A stretch of DNA of 64,000 nucleotides from Thauera sedimentorum. Its GTDB lineage: Bacteria > Pseudomonadota > Gammaproteobacteria > Burkholderiales > Rhodocyclaceae. The notes beneath the pieces are model-generated. The model was given only the letters and a program-made list of their open reading frames with translations, did not search any database and had not been told where the DNA came from. Within the stretch, counting starts at the first letter, position 1. Each line of letters opens with the position of its first letter. Where the stretch lies: NCBI RefSeq assembly GCF_014489115.1, contig NZ_JACTAH010000002.1:1034491-1098490 (forward strand), written 5' to 3'. The position numbers were made by a program, and so were the translations under genes. Below are positions 36,017 through 44,626 of this stretch, piece by piece.

Positions 36017-36739
36017 TCACTCGCCCGGTGCGTCCAGCCGGCAGGCGAGCAGGGTGTTGGCGAAGGGCGTGCCGGCGTCCATCGGCATGGTCCGCACGCT
36101 GAAACCAAGGGCCTCCAGGCCCGCTTGCCAGTCGGCCGCGGGGCGGCAGTGCAGCTCGCCCAGGCGATGGCCGCGCACGAAGGTTACCGTGCGGTCCACC
36201 CACATGCACAGCTTGAACGGCAGGCCGGCGGCGGCGTCGCCCACGCGCATCAGCAGGGTGCCGCCCGGACGCAGGGTGTCGCGCACGCGGGTGAGCACCG
36301 CGTCTTGCGCGGCACGGTCGATGTAGTGCAGCGAGTCGAGGATGATGGCCACGTTGGCATCGCCGAATGCGGCGTGGCGGATGTCGCCCTGGACGACTTC
36401 GGCGACGGCAGGCAGCGCCGGGCGGGCGCGCGCGACGTCCTTTTCCATCAGCTCGATGCCGCGGTAGGCGTGCAGCACGGGTGGCGCCGGCCAGTCGGCC
36501 GGCCAGTCGCCGGCGGCGTGCAGGCGGTGGGCCGCGGTGAGCAGATTGGAGAGCAGGGCCTGGCCGCAGCCCAGGTCGACGATGCGGCACTCGGCGGGCA
36601 GCAGGCCGTCGCTCAGAAAACTGAAGAACACCGGGTCGCGCGACAGCTTGCCGCGGGCGAAGTGCCAGGCGAAATGGCCGGCGGGACGGTAGGGGGCGGT
36701 GGCGGCGTCGAGCAGCCGCTTGCGGAAGGCAGCAGTCAT
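36017..36739 (-). CDS. Class I SAM-dependent methyltransferase (pigment cluster)
   Basis: A 240-residue methyltransferase. Motif I is IVDLGCGQALLSNLL (about residues 48-62), with an acidic YRGIELMEKD and later motifs VAIILDSLHYID and LRPGGTLLMRVGD. Methylated aryl heads are common in aryl-polyenes, so head-group methylation is the likely role; O- or C-methylation cannot be told. It overlaps the deacetylase gene by four bases. Confidence 0.83.
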   Translation of the reverse strand: MTAAFRKRLLDAATAPYRPAGHFAWHFARGKLSRDPVFFSFLSDGLLPAECRIVDLGCGQALLSNLLTAAHRLHAAGDWPADWPAPPVLHAYRGIELMEKDVARARPALPAVAEVVQGDIRHAAFGDANVAIILDSLHYIDRAAQDAVLTRVRDTLRPGGTLLMRVGDAAAGLPFKLCMWVDRTVTFVRGHRLGELHCRPAADWQAGLEALGFSVRTMPMDAGTPFANTLLACRLDAPGE

Positions 36740-37551
36740 TGCAGGGCTTGGCGCAGGGTGACGGGGCGCAGGCCGGCGGCGGCGATGCGCTCGAGCAGGG
36801 TGGGCAGGACGTCCAGGATCACCGGCCGGCCGGCCGGGGTGAGCGCGGCGTGGCCGTCGTGCAGCAGCAGGATGTCGCCGGCGGCGAGATCGCGGGTCAG
36901 GCGCGCCAGCACGCGCGCCGGGTCGCCTTCGCGGGTGTCGAAGCCGCGCCGCGTCCACGCGGCCAGGTGAAGGCCGTTGCGGGCCAGCACCGGTTCCAGG
37001 AAGGGATTGCGCAGGCCAGCCGGAGGGCGGAAGTAGCGCGGCGTGCTGCCGGCCAGGCGGCCCAGGGTGGACTGCGCTTCGGCCACGTCGGCGGCGATGC
37101 GGCGCGGGCCGAACAGTGAGAAATGGTGGCGGTGGTGGTGGGAGTGGTTCTCCACCGTGTGGCCGCGGCGCACGATCTCGGCCACCAGCTCGGGGTGGGC
37201 GGCGGCGCGCGCGCCGATGCAGAAGAAGCTCGCGCGCGCACCGGCGGCGTCGAGCATGTCCAGCACCTGCGGGGTCACCGCCGGGTCGGGGCCGTCGTCG
37301 ATGGTCAGCGCGATCTCGCCGCGCGCGGCGGCCGCGGCCGGCAGGCGGGTGATGTTGGGCCCCAGCAGGCCGCTGCGCGGCCACAGTCCGGCGGCGGTCA
37401 GCGCCAGGTGGCTGGCCACCACCGCGGCGAGCGCCCCGGCCCACTGCTGCGGCCACGCGAACAGCACGCCCAGCGCACCCAGGTGGATGCCCAGCGTGGT
37501 CTGGATCAGCGGAGAAGGGCGCCAGCGGCGTGCGGCAAGGGGCGGCGTCAT
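36736..37551 (-). CDS. Membrane-anchored polysaccharide deacetylase (NodB fold)
   Basis: A 271-residue protein with two N-terminal hydrophobic segments (about residues 16-34 and 38-56), then a NodB domain. TIDDGPDP carries the catalytic and metal Asp85/Asp86. NHSHHHRHHF supplies the metal histidines. RPPAG and LLLHDGH are later NodB motifs. It would remove an acetyl or formyl group from an amino sugar at the periplasmic side. In this cluster the substrate may be the glycosylated pigment carrier, which is inference. Confidence 0.85.
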   Translation of the reverse strand: MTPPLAARRWRPSPLIQTTLGIHLGALGVLFAWPQQWAGALAAVVASHLALTAAGLWPRSGLLGPNITRLPAAAAARGEIALTIDDGPDPAVTPQVLDMLDAAGARASFFCIGARAAAHPELVAEIVRRGHTVENHSHHHRHHFSLFGPRRIAADVAEAQSTLGRLAGSTPRYFRPPAGLRNPFLEPVLARNGLHLAAWTRRGFDTREGDPARVLARLTRDLAAGDILLLHDGHAALTPAGRPVILDVLPTLLERIAAAGLRPVTLRQALQ

Positions 37552-37561
37552 GGGGGCGGAT

Positions 37562-37682
37562 TGTAGCCCGGATGGGAGCCGGAATCCGGTGTGGGGGCGT
37601 CGATGAGCGACGCATCGCGGGCAAGCCCGCTCCCACGGGCGAGCGGCCACCGTTTTGGCGTAGAAGCGGCCTTGGCGGCGAT
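37562..37682. repeat. Intergenic repeat cluster: TAGCCCGGAT-type element plus divergent 23-bp pair (locus 6)
   Basis: Bases 37562-37593 start TTGTAGCCCGGATGG and contain GGAATCCGG, like a short palindromic element I recall as common in beta- and gammaproteobacteria. A divergent pair of the dispersed repeat follows: 37614-37636 (ATCGCGGGCAAGCCCGCTCC form, as in Pseudomonas REP-like elements) and 37660-37682 (two changes from consensus). The right arm abuts the stop codon of the hydrolase gene. Confidence 0.75.
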
Positions 37683-38353
37683 CAGCCGGCGGCCAGCCAG
37701 CGCTGCCACAGCGCCAGCCAGGTCGGCCAGTCGTGGCCGCCGGGCAATGCACAGACGTCCTTCTCGGGCAGTGCCGCGGCCATCAGCGCGTGGCCGGCGG
37801 CAAAGCGGTCGCCGGCGCCGTAGCCCAGCCACAACGGCACCTTGCCGCGTGCGGCGAGATTGCGCAGCGCGCGCCAGCCGCGGCGTTCGTCGTTGGGGGG
37901 GTAATCGTCGGCGGGGCGCCATGCCCGCAGTCCGCCGGCGGCAGCGATCTCGCGGGTCACGGTGCGGTCGCCCGGGTAGGGGGCGAGCAGCAGCAGGCCG
38001 TCGGCACCGCCGGGCAGGGCATCTGCGTGCATCAGCGCGGACAGCGCGCCGATGGAGATGCCGCCGGTGAGCAGGCGGCGGTGGCCGCGCGCGCGGGCTG
38101 GTTGCAGGATCTCGCACTCGATGCGCGCGGCGAAGCTGCCGTCGCACACTGCGGCGAGGTCGCTCTCCACCAGGACGAGGTCGACGGCGCGGCCGCTGGC
38201 GCGCAACGCATCGATGAAGCCTCCCTGCACGAAGGCCTGCGGCGGGTCGTAGGCGCCGGCAAGCAGGACCAGCAAGGTGTCGGCGGGTGTGCCGGCGGCA
38301 ATCTCCAGCACATTGAGGCGGGCGCCGCTGCGTGGTGGCGGGGGCGGGATCAT
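37682..38353 (-). CDS. Alpha/beta-hydrolase-like protein (pigment cluster)
   Basis: A 223-residue soluble protein. Ser100 sits in a nucleophile elbow GGISIGA, Asp182 in GYGAGDRFAAGH and His207 in LPGGHDWPTW, a full hydrolase-type triad. It could act as a thioesterase or esterase releasing the polyene or recycling the ACP, but no substrate can be assigned. It overlaps the MMPL exporter gene by four bases, so it belongs to the pigment operon. Confidence 0.75.
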   Translation of the reverse strand: MIPPPPPRSGARLNVLEIAAGTPADTLLVLLAGAYDPPQAFVQGGFIDALRASGRAVDLVLVESDLAAVCDGSFAARIECEILQPARARGHRRLLTGGISIGALSALMHADALPGGADGLLLLAPYPGDRTVTREIAAAGGLRAWRPADDYPPNDERRGWRALRNLAARGKVPLWLGYGAGDRFAAGHALMAAALPEKDVCALPGGHDWPTWLALWQRWLAAG

Positions 38354-40722
38354 GCCGCGCCCCGCGCGCTGCCGGTGCGGCTCAGCACCGCCGAGAACAC
38401 CAGCGCGAGCAGGGCGCCGGGACCGACAGTGACGCCGATGGCCTGCAGCACCGGCACTTCGGCGAAGGCGAGCAGGCCGAAGCCGGCCATGGTGGTCAGC
38501 GTGGCGAAGAGCAGCGAAGCCAGGGTGCGCGGTGCCGGGCGCTGGCCTTCGCGGGTGGCGTGGTCGAAGAACAGCGCGTAGTTGGAGCCCACCGCGACCA
38601 CCAGCAGCATGCCCACCAGATGCAGCAGGATCAGCTGGCGGCCGGCCAGCGCCAGCGCGGCAGTGACCACCAGCACCGCCGCGGCCAGCGGCGCGACCAC
38701 GCGCAGCACGCGCAGTGGACTGCGCAGGAAGACCGCCAGCAGCACGACGATGGCGGCCACGCCGCCGAGCGAGAGCTGGATCGCCTCGGAGAGGTAGCTG
38801 TGGTAGAGGGCGTCGGACTCGCGCTTGGTATCGAGGAAGCGCGGCGTACCGGCACCCGCCGGCAGATCGGCGGTGGCGAGCGCGGCGCGCACCGTGTCGG
38901 CGTCGATCAGGTGGGCGGAGGCTCCGCCGGCCGGCGCGCGCAGCGGCAGCATGGCGCGATGACCGAAATCGCCGTCGATCAGCATGGCGTCCACCGCGAG
39001 CGCCAGCGAGCTGCCCACCAGCGTGTCGCGTTCGACCGGCGGGCGCTTGCGCGCGGCTTCGACCTCGTCCAGGAAGGCGGTGAGGCGCTCGGCGCGCAGC
39101 GGCAGGTCTTCGGTGGCGGCCTGCAGGCGGCGGGCGAGTTCGTCGCGCGCCGGCAGGGCGGCCAGCCGCGCACGCTGGGCGGCCTGGCTGGGCAGGTAGT
39201 GCGCCGGGCTGTCCCAGCCGCCCAGCACGCCGTCCGCCTGCAGGCGGTCGAGCGTGGGAGCGAGCGCTTCGGCGGCCTGCAGGACGGCCTCGCGGGTGCC
39301 GGCGTCGATGACGATCAGGTAGCGCACGTCCGGCGCGCCGAGTTCGTCGCGCAGGCGTTGGTCCAGCGCCTGGTCGGCGGCCGGCACCGGGCTCAGGGCG
39401 AGCAGCTCGTCGTTCCACAGGGTGTCGTGGCGGGCGGCGATCACCGCCAGCGCACCCAGGGCGAGCACCAGGGTGAGGGCGCGCAGGCGGCGGGCGCGGG
39501 CGGCCAGTTGGCCCAGGCGTTCGCCCAGGGCGGTGACGTCGCGCAGGGCGAAGCCGGCCGGCAGCAGCGCGGGGAGGATGAAGCGGGTGACCAGCGCGGC
39601 GGTGAGCAGGCCGGTGATCGAGTACAGGCCGAGCTGGGCGAGACCGGGAAAGCCCGACAGCAGCAGGGCGAGGAAGCCGCAGGTGGAGGTCAGCAGGCCG
39701 AGGCGGATGGTGGGCCAGAAAGCGCGCCGCTCGGCCTCGTCGCGCGCCTGGCCGTGGCCGGTCTGCACGAAGAGGTAGATGGCGTAATCGACCGCCTCGC
39801 CGATCAGCGTGGTGCCGAAGCCCAGGGTAAGGCCATGGACGACGCCGAAACCCAGGCTGACCGCGGCGATGCCGGCCAGCGCGCCGGTGAGCACCGGCAG
39901 CAGGCCGAGCAGCAGCACCGGCAGCGAGCGGTAGATGAGCAGCAGCAGGCCGACGATGAGCAGGCTACCGATGGTGGCGATGCGGGTGACGTCGCGCTTG
40001 ATGGTGTCGCGCGAATGCACCGCGAACACGCCCGGGCCGCTCATCTCCAGTTGCAGGCCGGCACTCGCCGGCGCCGCCGCGAAGGCCTCGCGGATCGCCG
40101 CCATGGCCGCCTCCTGGCCGTCGAGGTCGCCACCCTCGGCGCGGGTGAGCGCGAGCAGCAGGGCGCTGCCGCCGTCGGCCGACACCCACACCTCGCCGTC
40201 GCGGCGCGGCTGCTCGCCGCGGTCGAGCATGTCGAGCAGGCGCATCATCTCGCCGGTGGGGTCGCGGGTGACCAGCGGCTTGGCAAGCAGCCCCGCGGGC
40301 GAAGCGAGCAGGTCCAGGGTGCGGCCGAGCGCGGCGCACAGGCCTTCGACCGTGAAGTGTCCGGGGGTGACCGCGGGGCTGAGTGCGTAGCGGTTGTCGA
40401 ACAGGAAGCGGCGGTCGGCTTCCAGGTTGACCGGTTCGCCGTTGTTCACCGCGGCAAAGCGCGCATCGCCGCGCAGCGCGGCGGCGACGTGGCGGGAGGT
40501 CTGCTGGCGTGCTGCCGCGTCGCCGCCGGACAGCCCCACCAGGATCAGGCGCGAGACCATGCCTTCGCGCAGCTGGTCGACCAGCAGGCGCTGTTCCTCG
40601 GTGGGATCGGCGGGCAGGAACACCGACATGTCGGCGGTGAAGCTGGCGCGCGCCACCACGGTGGCGAGCACCGCCACCAGCGTCAGCCACAGCCCCAGCG
40701 CGAGGATGCGGCGACGGGTCAT
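38350..40722 (-). CDS. MMPL/RND-family lipid exporter (pigment cluster)
   Basis: A 790-residue membrane protein with the RND layout. One N-terminal helix precedes a large periplasmic domain, then a helix bundle near 240-400 (LLIYRSLPVLLLGLLPVLTGAL, LTLGFGTTLIGEAVDYAIYLFVQTG), a second periplasmic domain and a final bundle. The GEAVDYAIY segment carries the membrane acidic residue expected for proton coupling. Such exporters accompany aryl-polyene clusters and are thought to move the lipid-linked pigment across the inner membrane, with a LolA-like partner. It overlaps the LolA-like gene by four bases. Confidence 0.9.
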   Translation of the reverse strand: MTRRRILALGLWLTLVAVLATVVARASFTADMSVFLPADPTEEQRLLVDQLREGMVSRLILVGLSGGDAAARQQTSRHVAAALRGDARFAAVNNGEPVNLEADRRFLFDNRYALSPAVTPGHFTVEGLCAALGRTLDLLASPAGLLAKPLVTRDPTGEMMRLLDMLDRGEQPRRDGEVWVSADGGSALLLALTRAEGGDLDGQEAAMAAIREAFAAAPASAGLQLEMSGPGVFAVHSRDTIKRDVTRIATIGSLLIVGLLLLIYRSLPVLLLGLLPVLTGALAGIAAVSLGFGVVHGLTLGFGTTLIGEAVDYAIYLFVQTGHGQARDEAERRAFWPTIRLGLLTSTCGFLALLLSGFPGLAQLGLYSITGLLTAALVTRFILPALLPAGFALRDVTALGERLGQLAARARRLRALTLVLALGALAVIAARHDTLWNDELLALSPVPAADQALDQRLRDELGAPDVRYLIVIDAGTREAVLQAAEALAPTLDRLQADGVLGGWDSPAHYLPSQAAQRARLAALPARDELARRLQAATEDLPLRAERLTAFLDEVEAARKRPPVERDTLVGSSLALAVDAMLIDGDFGHRAMLPLRAPAGGASAHLIDADTVRAALATADLPAGAGTPRFLDTKRESDALYHSYLSEAIQLSLGGVAAIVVLLAVFLRSPLRVLRVVAPLAAAVLVVTAALALAGRQLILLHLVGMLLVVAVGSNYALFFDHATREGQRPAPRTLASLLFATLTTMAGFGLLAFAEVPVLQAIGVTVGPGALLALVFSAVLSRTGSARGAA

Positions 40723-41300
40723 TTCGCGTCCGGCGGCGCTATCTTCATCGACGAGCGGTCGCCGTCGGCCTGCAGGATGTCCACGCCGCGCACCACGGCG
40801 CCGCTACCGCGGATGGTGATGCGCAACACCACCTGCGCGACCTGCGGGTCGGCGGGCAGCAGGTCCAGGGTCCACGCCTGTTCGCTGCCGGCCAGCGAGA
40901 CCGCGTAGGTGCGCTGCAGCGCGGCGAGGTCGCCGGCCAGGGTGGCGCGGATGCTGTCGATCAGCGCGGCGGCTTCAGGATAGTCGCGCAGGCTCAGGGT
41001 GTGGGTGCGCGCCTCGCGGGTCAGGGTCAGGGTGTCGCCGTCGAGCACCATGGATTCACGGACCGGCGTTTCGGTGTGGCGTTCCAGGCGGGCGGGGGCG
41101 ATGTACACCAGTTCGCCGGTGGCGCGCAGCGGCTGGTCCAGGATGGCCAGATGACGGGTTTCCTCGAACTGCACCCGGCCGCCGGCGTTGGCGGCGAGGC
41201 GCTGCATCAGGCTGTCGAGGTTCCATCCGGCCGCTGCGACTGCCGGGGCGGACAGCATGGCGGCGAGCAAGGCGAGCAGGCGGAAGCGGAGAGCGGTCAT
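40719..41300 (-). CDS. LolA-like periplasmic carrier protein (pigment cluster)
   Basis: A 193-residue periplasmic protein with a signal peptide (LRFRLLALLAAMLSAPAVAAA). The mature part has LolA-like segments: GRVQFEETRHLAILDQPLRATGELVYIAPARLERHT. It probably carries the lipid-linked pigment across the periplasm from the MMPL pump. It overlaps both the exporter and acyltransferase genes. Confidence 0.85.
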   Translation of the reverse strand: MTALRFRLLALLAAMLSAPAVAAAGWNLDSLMQRLAANAGGRVQFEETRHLAILDQPLRATGELVYIAPARLERHTETPVRESMVLDGDTLTLTREARTHTLSLRDYPEAAALIDSIRATLAGDLAALQRTYAVSLAGSEQAWTLDLLPADPQVAQVVLRITIRGSGAVVRGVDILQADGDRSSMKIAPPDAK

Positions 41301-42271
41301 TGCGGCGCTTGCGGGGCGTCGCCCCAGAAGGGAAAGAAATTGAACCAGTTGGAGGGGGCCTCGCGGCAGCAGGTTTCCAGTGCGGCGGCGTAGGCCTGCA
41401 TGGCCGCGTGGATGGCCTCGTCGCGCGTGGGTGCGCCGGGTTCGCCGAGGCCGGCGAAGTCGGCGATCGGCAGGAAGCGCACGGTGTAGCGGTTGCCGCC
41501 ATGGTACAGGCCGGCCATGAAGATCACCCGCGCGCGCAGCATCGCAGCCATGCGGAAAGGTCCGAGGGGCAGCGGGGCGGGGCTGCCGAGCAGCGGCAGG
41601 TGGACGCGGGCGTCGTCGTCCAGGCTGCGGTCGGCGAGCACGCCGACCAGGGCGCCGTCGGCCAGGCGCTGGCGGATGCGCAGCATCGCGTCGAGCCGCC
41701 CCAGCCCGATCACCTCGGGGCGCGCCGCGGGGTTGATCGCCGACAGCAGGGTGTTGATCTTGCGCGCATTGTCCTCGTACATCGCCAGGGCGATCTGCAG
41801 GCCGGGCTGGTTGCGGCCGACCGCGCGGATCACCTCGAAGCTGCCGAAGTGCGCGCCGAACAGCAGTGCGCCGCGCCCACGGGCGGTCTGGTCGTGGATC
41901 AGTTCGGCGCCTTCGATGCGGATGTCGAAGAGCTCGAAGCGGTCCTTGAGCAGATACAGGCGGTCGTGGATGGTGGCCGCGAAGCTGAACACGTGGCGAT
42001 AGCCGTCGGTCAGTCGTGCGCGGCGGCCGAGCGCGCGCCCGAGGTAGTCGCGCGAGGCGCGCCGGGCGGCCGGGGCGAAGGCAACGAAGTAGGCCGCGAT
42101 CAGGTGCAGCAGCACGCGGCCGGTCGGGCGCCCGAGGTGCAGAGACAGCCAGGCCATCAGGCGCAGCATGGCCATGTTGCTGCGTTCCGGGCGCTGCGCC
42201 CAGTCGGCGGTCGCCGGGCGTTCGGCGGGGTGCTCGGTGCCCTGCTCGGGGGCCGTCGGGCTGCCGCTCAT
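41297..42271 (-). CDS. LpxL/HtrB-type acyltransferase (pigment cluster)
   Basis: A 324-residue lysophospholipid acyltransferase-family protein. The catalytic HX4E motif is GAHFGSFE (His141, Glu146). SNWFNFFPFWG near the C-terminus is a conserved family segment. One hydrophobic helix near 50-68 would anchor it to the inner membrane. Such genes occur in aryl-polyene clusters as candidate polyene acyltransferases. The N-terminal 30 residues look variable, so the true start may be the Met at residue 33. Confidence 0.85.
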   Translation of the reverse strand: MSGSPTAPEQGTEHPAERPATADWAQRPERSNMAMLRLMAWLSLHLGRPTGRVLLHLIAAYFVAFAPAARRASRDYLGRALGRRARLTDGYRHVFSFAATIHDRLYLLKDRFELFDIRIEGAELIHDQTARGRGALLFGAHFGSFEVIRAVGRNQPGLQIALAMYEDNARKINTLLSAINPAARPEVIGLGRLDAMLRIRQRLADGALVGVLADRSLDDDARVHLPLLGSPAPLPLGPFRMAAMLRARVIFMAGLYHGGNRYTVRFLPIADFAGLGEPGAPTRDEAIHAAMQAYAAALETCCREAPSNWFNFFPFWGDAPQAPQ

Positions 42272-42591
42272 GCCGGCGGGACTCCGCTGCCCTGCGGGCT
42301 GAGGCTGCCGCTGGCCACGGGTTGTCCGGCAGTCTCGATGGCAAAGGCGATCGCGCCGCCGGCGCCGGGCGCCTGCCAGCGCAGCAGCAGAGGCTCACCC
42401 GGGCCGACCGGGCGGACGAACTTGGCCGAGCCCAGCTTCCAGGCGGTGGCGGAGAGGCCCTCCGCGGCGGCGATCGCGCGCAGCGCCTCGTCGAGCAGCA
42501 CCACGCCGGGGACGATGGGCCGGCCGGGGAAATGCCCGGCGAAGGCCGGATGGTCGGCCGCGATGTGCAGGACCGCCGTGCCGCCGCTCAT
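42268..42591 (-). CDS. FabZ-like 3-hydroxyacyl-ACP dehydratase, ApeI-like
   Basis: A 107-residue single-hotdog protein with the FabA/FabZ motif HPAFAGHFPGRPIVPGVVLLDEAL (catalytic His20, acidic residue near 35). It is a short ApeI-type dehydratase. With the ApeP-like protein it could form the heterodimeric dehydratase known from aryl-polyene synthases. It overlaps genes on both sides by four bases. Confidence 0.88.
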   Translation of the reverse strand: MSGGTAVLHIAADHPAFAGHFPGRPIVPGVVLLDEALRAIAAAEGLSATAWKLGSAKFVRPVGPGEPLLLRWQAPGAGGAIAFAIETAGQPVASGSLSPQGSGVPPA

Positions 42592-43946
42592 GAGCGCAGC
42601 TCGCGTGCGCTGCCGTGGGCGGCGAGCAGCGCCTCGCATTCGGTGCGGGGCAGCTTGCCGGTGGCGTTGCGCGGCAGTGTGTCGAGCAGGATCAGCGGGC
42701 GCGGCAGGAACACCGGGTCCACCCGCTGGCGCAGGCCGGCGAGCACCTCGCGCGCGTCCAGGCCCGGCGCGACCACGAAGGCCGCCAGGCGGGTGACCTG
42801 CGCGCCGCCGTCGTCGTCCGGCAGATGGAAGGCGCCGTCGCGTACGCCGGGAATGGCGAGCAGCTGGCGGTTGAGCCAGCCCAGCGAGGTGCGCTTGCCG
42901 GCGATGTTCACCAGGTCGGCGTTGCGCCCCTTGAGCAGCAGGCGGCGTTCGTCGATCCGCTCGATGACGTCCGACAGCGGCACCGGCACCTCGATGTGCC
43001 CGCCGGAGGCCCAGGTCTGCCCATCGCGCTCGTCCAGGCGCACGCCGGGGAACAGCGTCCAGGTCGCGCCTTCGGCGGTGCGCCGGATGGCCACCTGGCC
43101 GGTCTCGGTGCTGCCGTAGATCTCCATCAGCGGGGCGTCGAAGGCCGCCTCCGCACGGCGCGCGAGTTCCTCGGGCAGGGGCGCGGTGGCCGATAGCAGC
43201 AACTCGGCCGCCGGCAGGGCGATGCCTTCGTCCAGCAGCATGCGCAGGTGGAAGGGGGTGCTGACCAGCACCGCCGGGGCGCGGGTGCGCGCCAGCGCGG
43301 CGGCGATGTCGGCAGGGTAGAAGGGGCGCCCGGCGTCGAAGGCGGCGCCGTTCTGCAGCGCCAGCAGCACGGTGGATTCGAAGCCATACATGTGTTGCGG
43401 CGGTACCGTGCCGACCAGGGTGGCCGGACGCGCCGGGTCCAGGCCGAGCGCGGCGGCTTCGGCGCGCACATTGGCCACCAGCAGGCCCCAGCTCTTGCGG
43501 TGCGGCACCGGCGTGCCGGTGGAGCCGGAGGTGAACACCCAGGCGGCGAGGCGGTCGGGGGCGATCCGCGGGACGGTGAAGGGCGCGCCGGCTGCCGGTC
43601 CGGCCTCGTCCAGCGGCGGAAAGACGACCGCCGGCAGGGGCAGGGCCGTGGGGTCGCCGTCGGTCAGCACCTGGCAACCCGGCGCGAACTCGGCAAGGTG
43701 GCGCAGGGTGTCGGGCGTGTAGGTGGACGGCAGCAGGCTCACCCGTCCGCTGGCCAGCGCGGCGCAGAAGCCGACCGCGAAGCGGTAGCGGTCGCTGCAG
43801 GCATTGAGCAGGTGTTCGCAGTCGGGCAGGCGCGCGGCCACGCGGGCGACGTCGGCGAGAAAACGGCGCACGCTCACCGGCTGGCCGTTGCGCCAGGCGA
43901 TCACGGCGTCCGGGTCGGTGTGCGAGACGAGCGGCAGCGGATTCAT
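42588..43946 (-). CDS. AMP-dependent acyl-ACP/aryl-ACP synthetase (pigment cluster)
   Basis: A 452-residue ANL-family enzyme. The phosphate-binding loop is FTSGSTGTPVPHRKSW, with MEIYGSTETGQ and a C-terminal NATGKLPR that holds the catalytic Lys. It should adenylate hydroxybenzoate and load it on the cluster ACP, starting polyene synthesis. It lies between the FabZ-like gene and a membrane-protein gene. A 20-base gap separates it from the latter. Confidence 0.9.
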   Translation of the reverse strand: MNPLPLVSHTDPDAVIAWRNGQPVSVRRFLADVARVAARLPDCEHLLNACSDRYRFAVGFCAALASGRVSLLPSTYTPDTLRHLAEFAPGCQVLTDGDPTALPLPAVVFPPLDEAGPAAGAPFTVPRIAPDRLAAWVFTSGSTGTPVPHRKSWGLLVANVRAEAAALGLDPARPATLVGTVPPQHMYGFESTVLLALQNGAAFDAGRPFYPADIAAALARTRAPAVLVSTPFHLRMLLDEGIALPAAELLLSATAPLPEELARRAEAAFDAPLMEIYGSTETGQVAIRRTAEGATWTLFPGVRLDERDGQTWASGGHIEVPVPLSDVIERIDERRLLLKGRNADLVNIAGKRTSLGWLNRQLLAIPGVRDGAFHLPDDDGGAQVTRLAAFVVAPGLDAREVLAGLRQRVDPVFLPRPLILLDTLPRNATGKLPRTECEALLAAHGSARELRS

Positions 43947-43966
43947 CGCGAACGAAGGATGCAGGC

Positions 43967-44626
43967 TCAGAACGCCGGCGGCGTGGCGCCGTTGCGATTG
44001 CGCAGCACGGCGCGCACCGAATCGACCAGCCCCGGGCGGATGTCGTTGGGCAGCACCAGCAGGCGCACCAGGTACTCGGCGACGAACATCGCCACGGTGA
44101 GCGCCGGGGTGAGCAGGGTGACCAGCAGCGACCAGGCGGCCATCTGCCCGAGGAAGAACAGCAACAGCGAACTGGCGCACATGGCGCTGAAGAACAGCGT
44201 CCACGCCAGCGTGGCGCCACGGGTGTAGCGCGCCAGCGCGGGCGGCAGCGGGTCTTCGTGGGTCAGCCGCGCCATGCGGGTGATCAGCGGTTCCGCGCCG
44301 GCCGCCAGGGTGCGCGCGAAACCGAGCGCAAGCAGCGAGAATGCGCCGACGTGCTGGATCAGGTAGATCCATTCGAAGCGGCTGCGGATCTGCGGCCACT
44401 GCCACCACACGAGGGCGGCGACCGCGAGCCACAGCGCCACCGCCGGCGCCCGGCTGCGCGAGCGCAGGGCCATGACCAGGGCGATCGCCATGTAGGGCAC
44501 CACGGCCACCAGCGCGCCGAAGGAGCTCGGTTCGTCAGGGGCGGTGGTGAGCCAGGCGAGGACCAGCCAGGCGAGGACCGCGGCGCCGATCAGCAGGCTG
44601 CGTGCGCCGCGCCGACCGATGTGCAT
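43967..44626 (-). CDS. Integral membrane protein of aryl-polyene clusters (COG4648-like)
   Basis: A 219-residue protein with about six hydrophobic helices and no catalytic motif that I recognise. Segments such as WIYLIQHVGAFSLLALGFARTL, ALARYTRGATLAWTLFF and AEYLVRLLVLP resemble a COG4648-type membrane protein seen next to the ACP and synthetase genes in such clusters. The function is unknown. It shares one base with the ACP stop (TAATG). Confidence 0.78.
   Translation of the reverse strand: MHIGRRGARSLLIGAAVLAWLVLAWLTTAPDEPSSFGALVAVVPYMAIALVMALRSRSRAPAVALWLAVAALVWWQWPQIRSRFEWIYLIQHVGAFSLLALGFARTLAAGAEPLITRMARLTHEDPLPPALARYTRGATLAWTLFFSAMCASSLLLFFLGQMAAWSLLVTLLTPALTVAMFVAEYLVRLLVLPNDIRPGLVDSVRAVLRNRNGATPPAF

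Noticed and set aside
38332..40908. Long plus-strand open frame opposite the MMPL exporter
   Set aside because: It is a shadow frame rich in Gly/Gln/Arg/His; the exporter on the minus strand has clear RND architecture.
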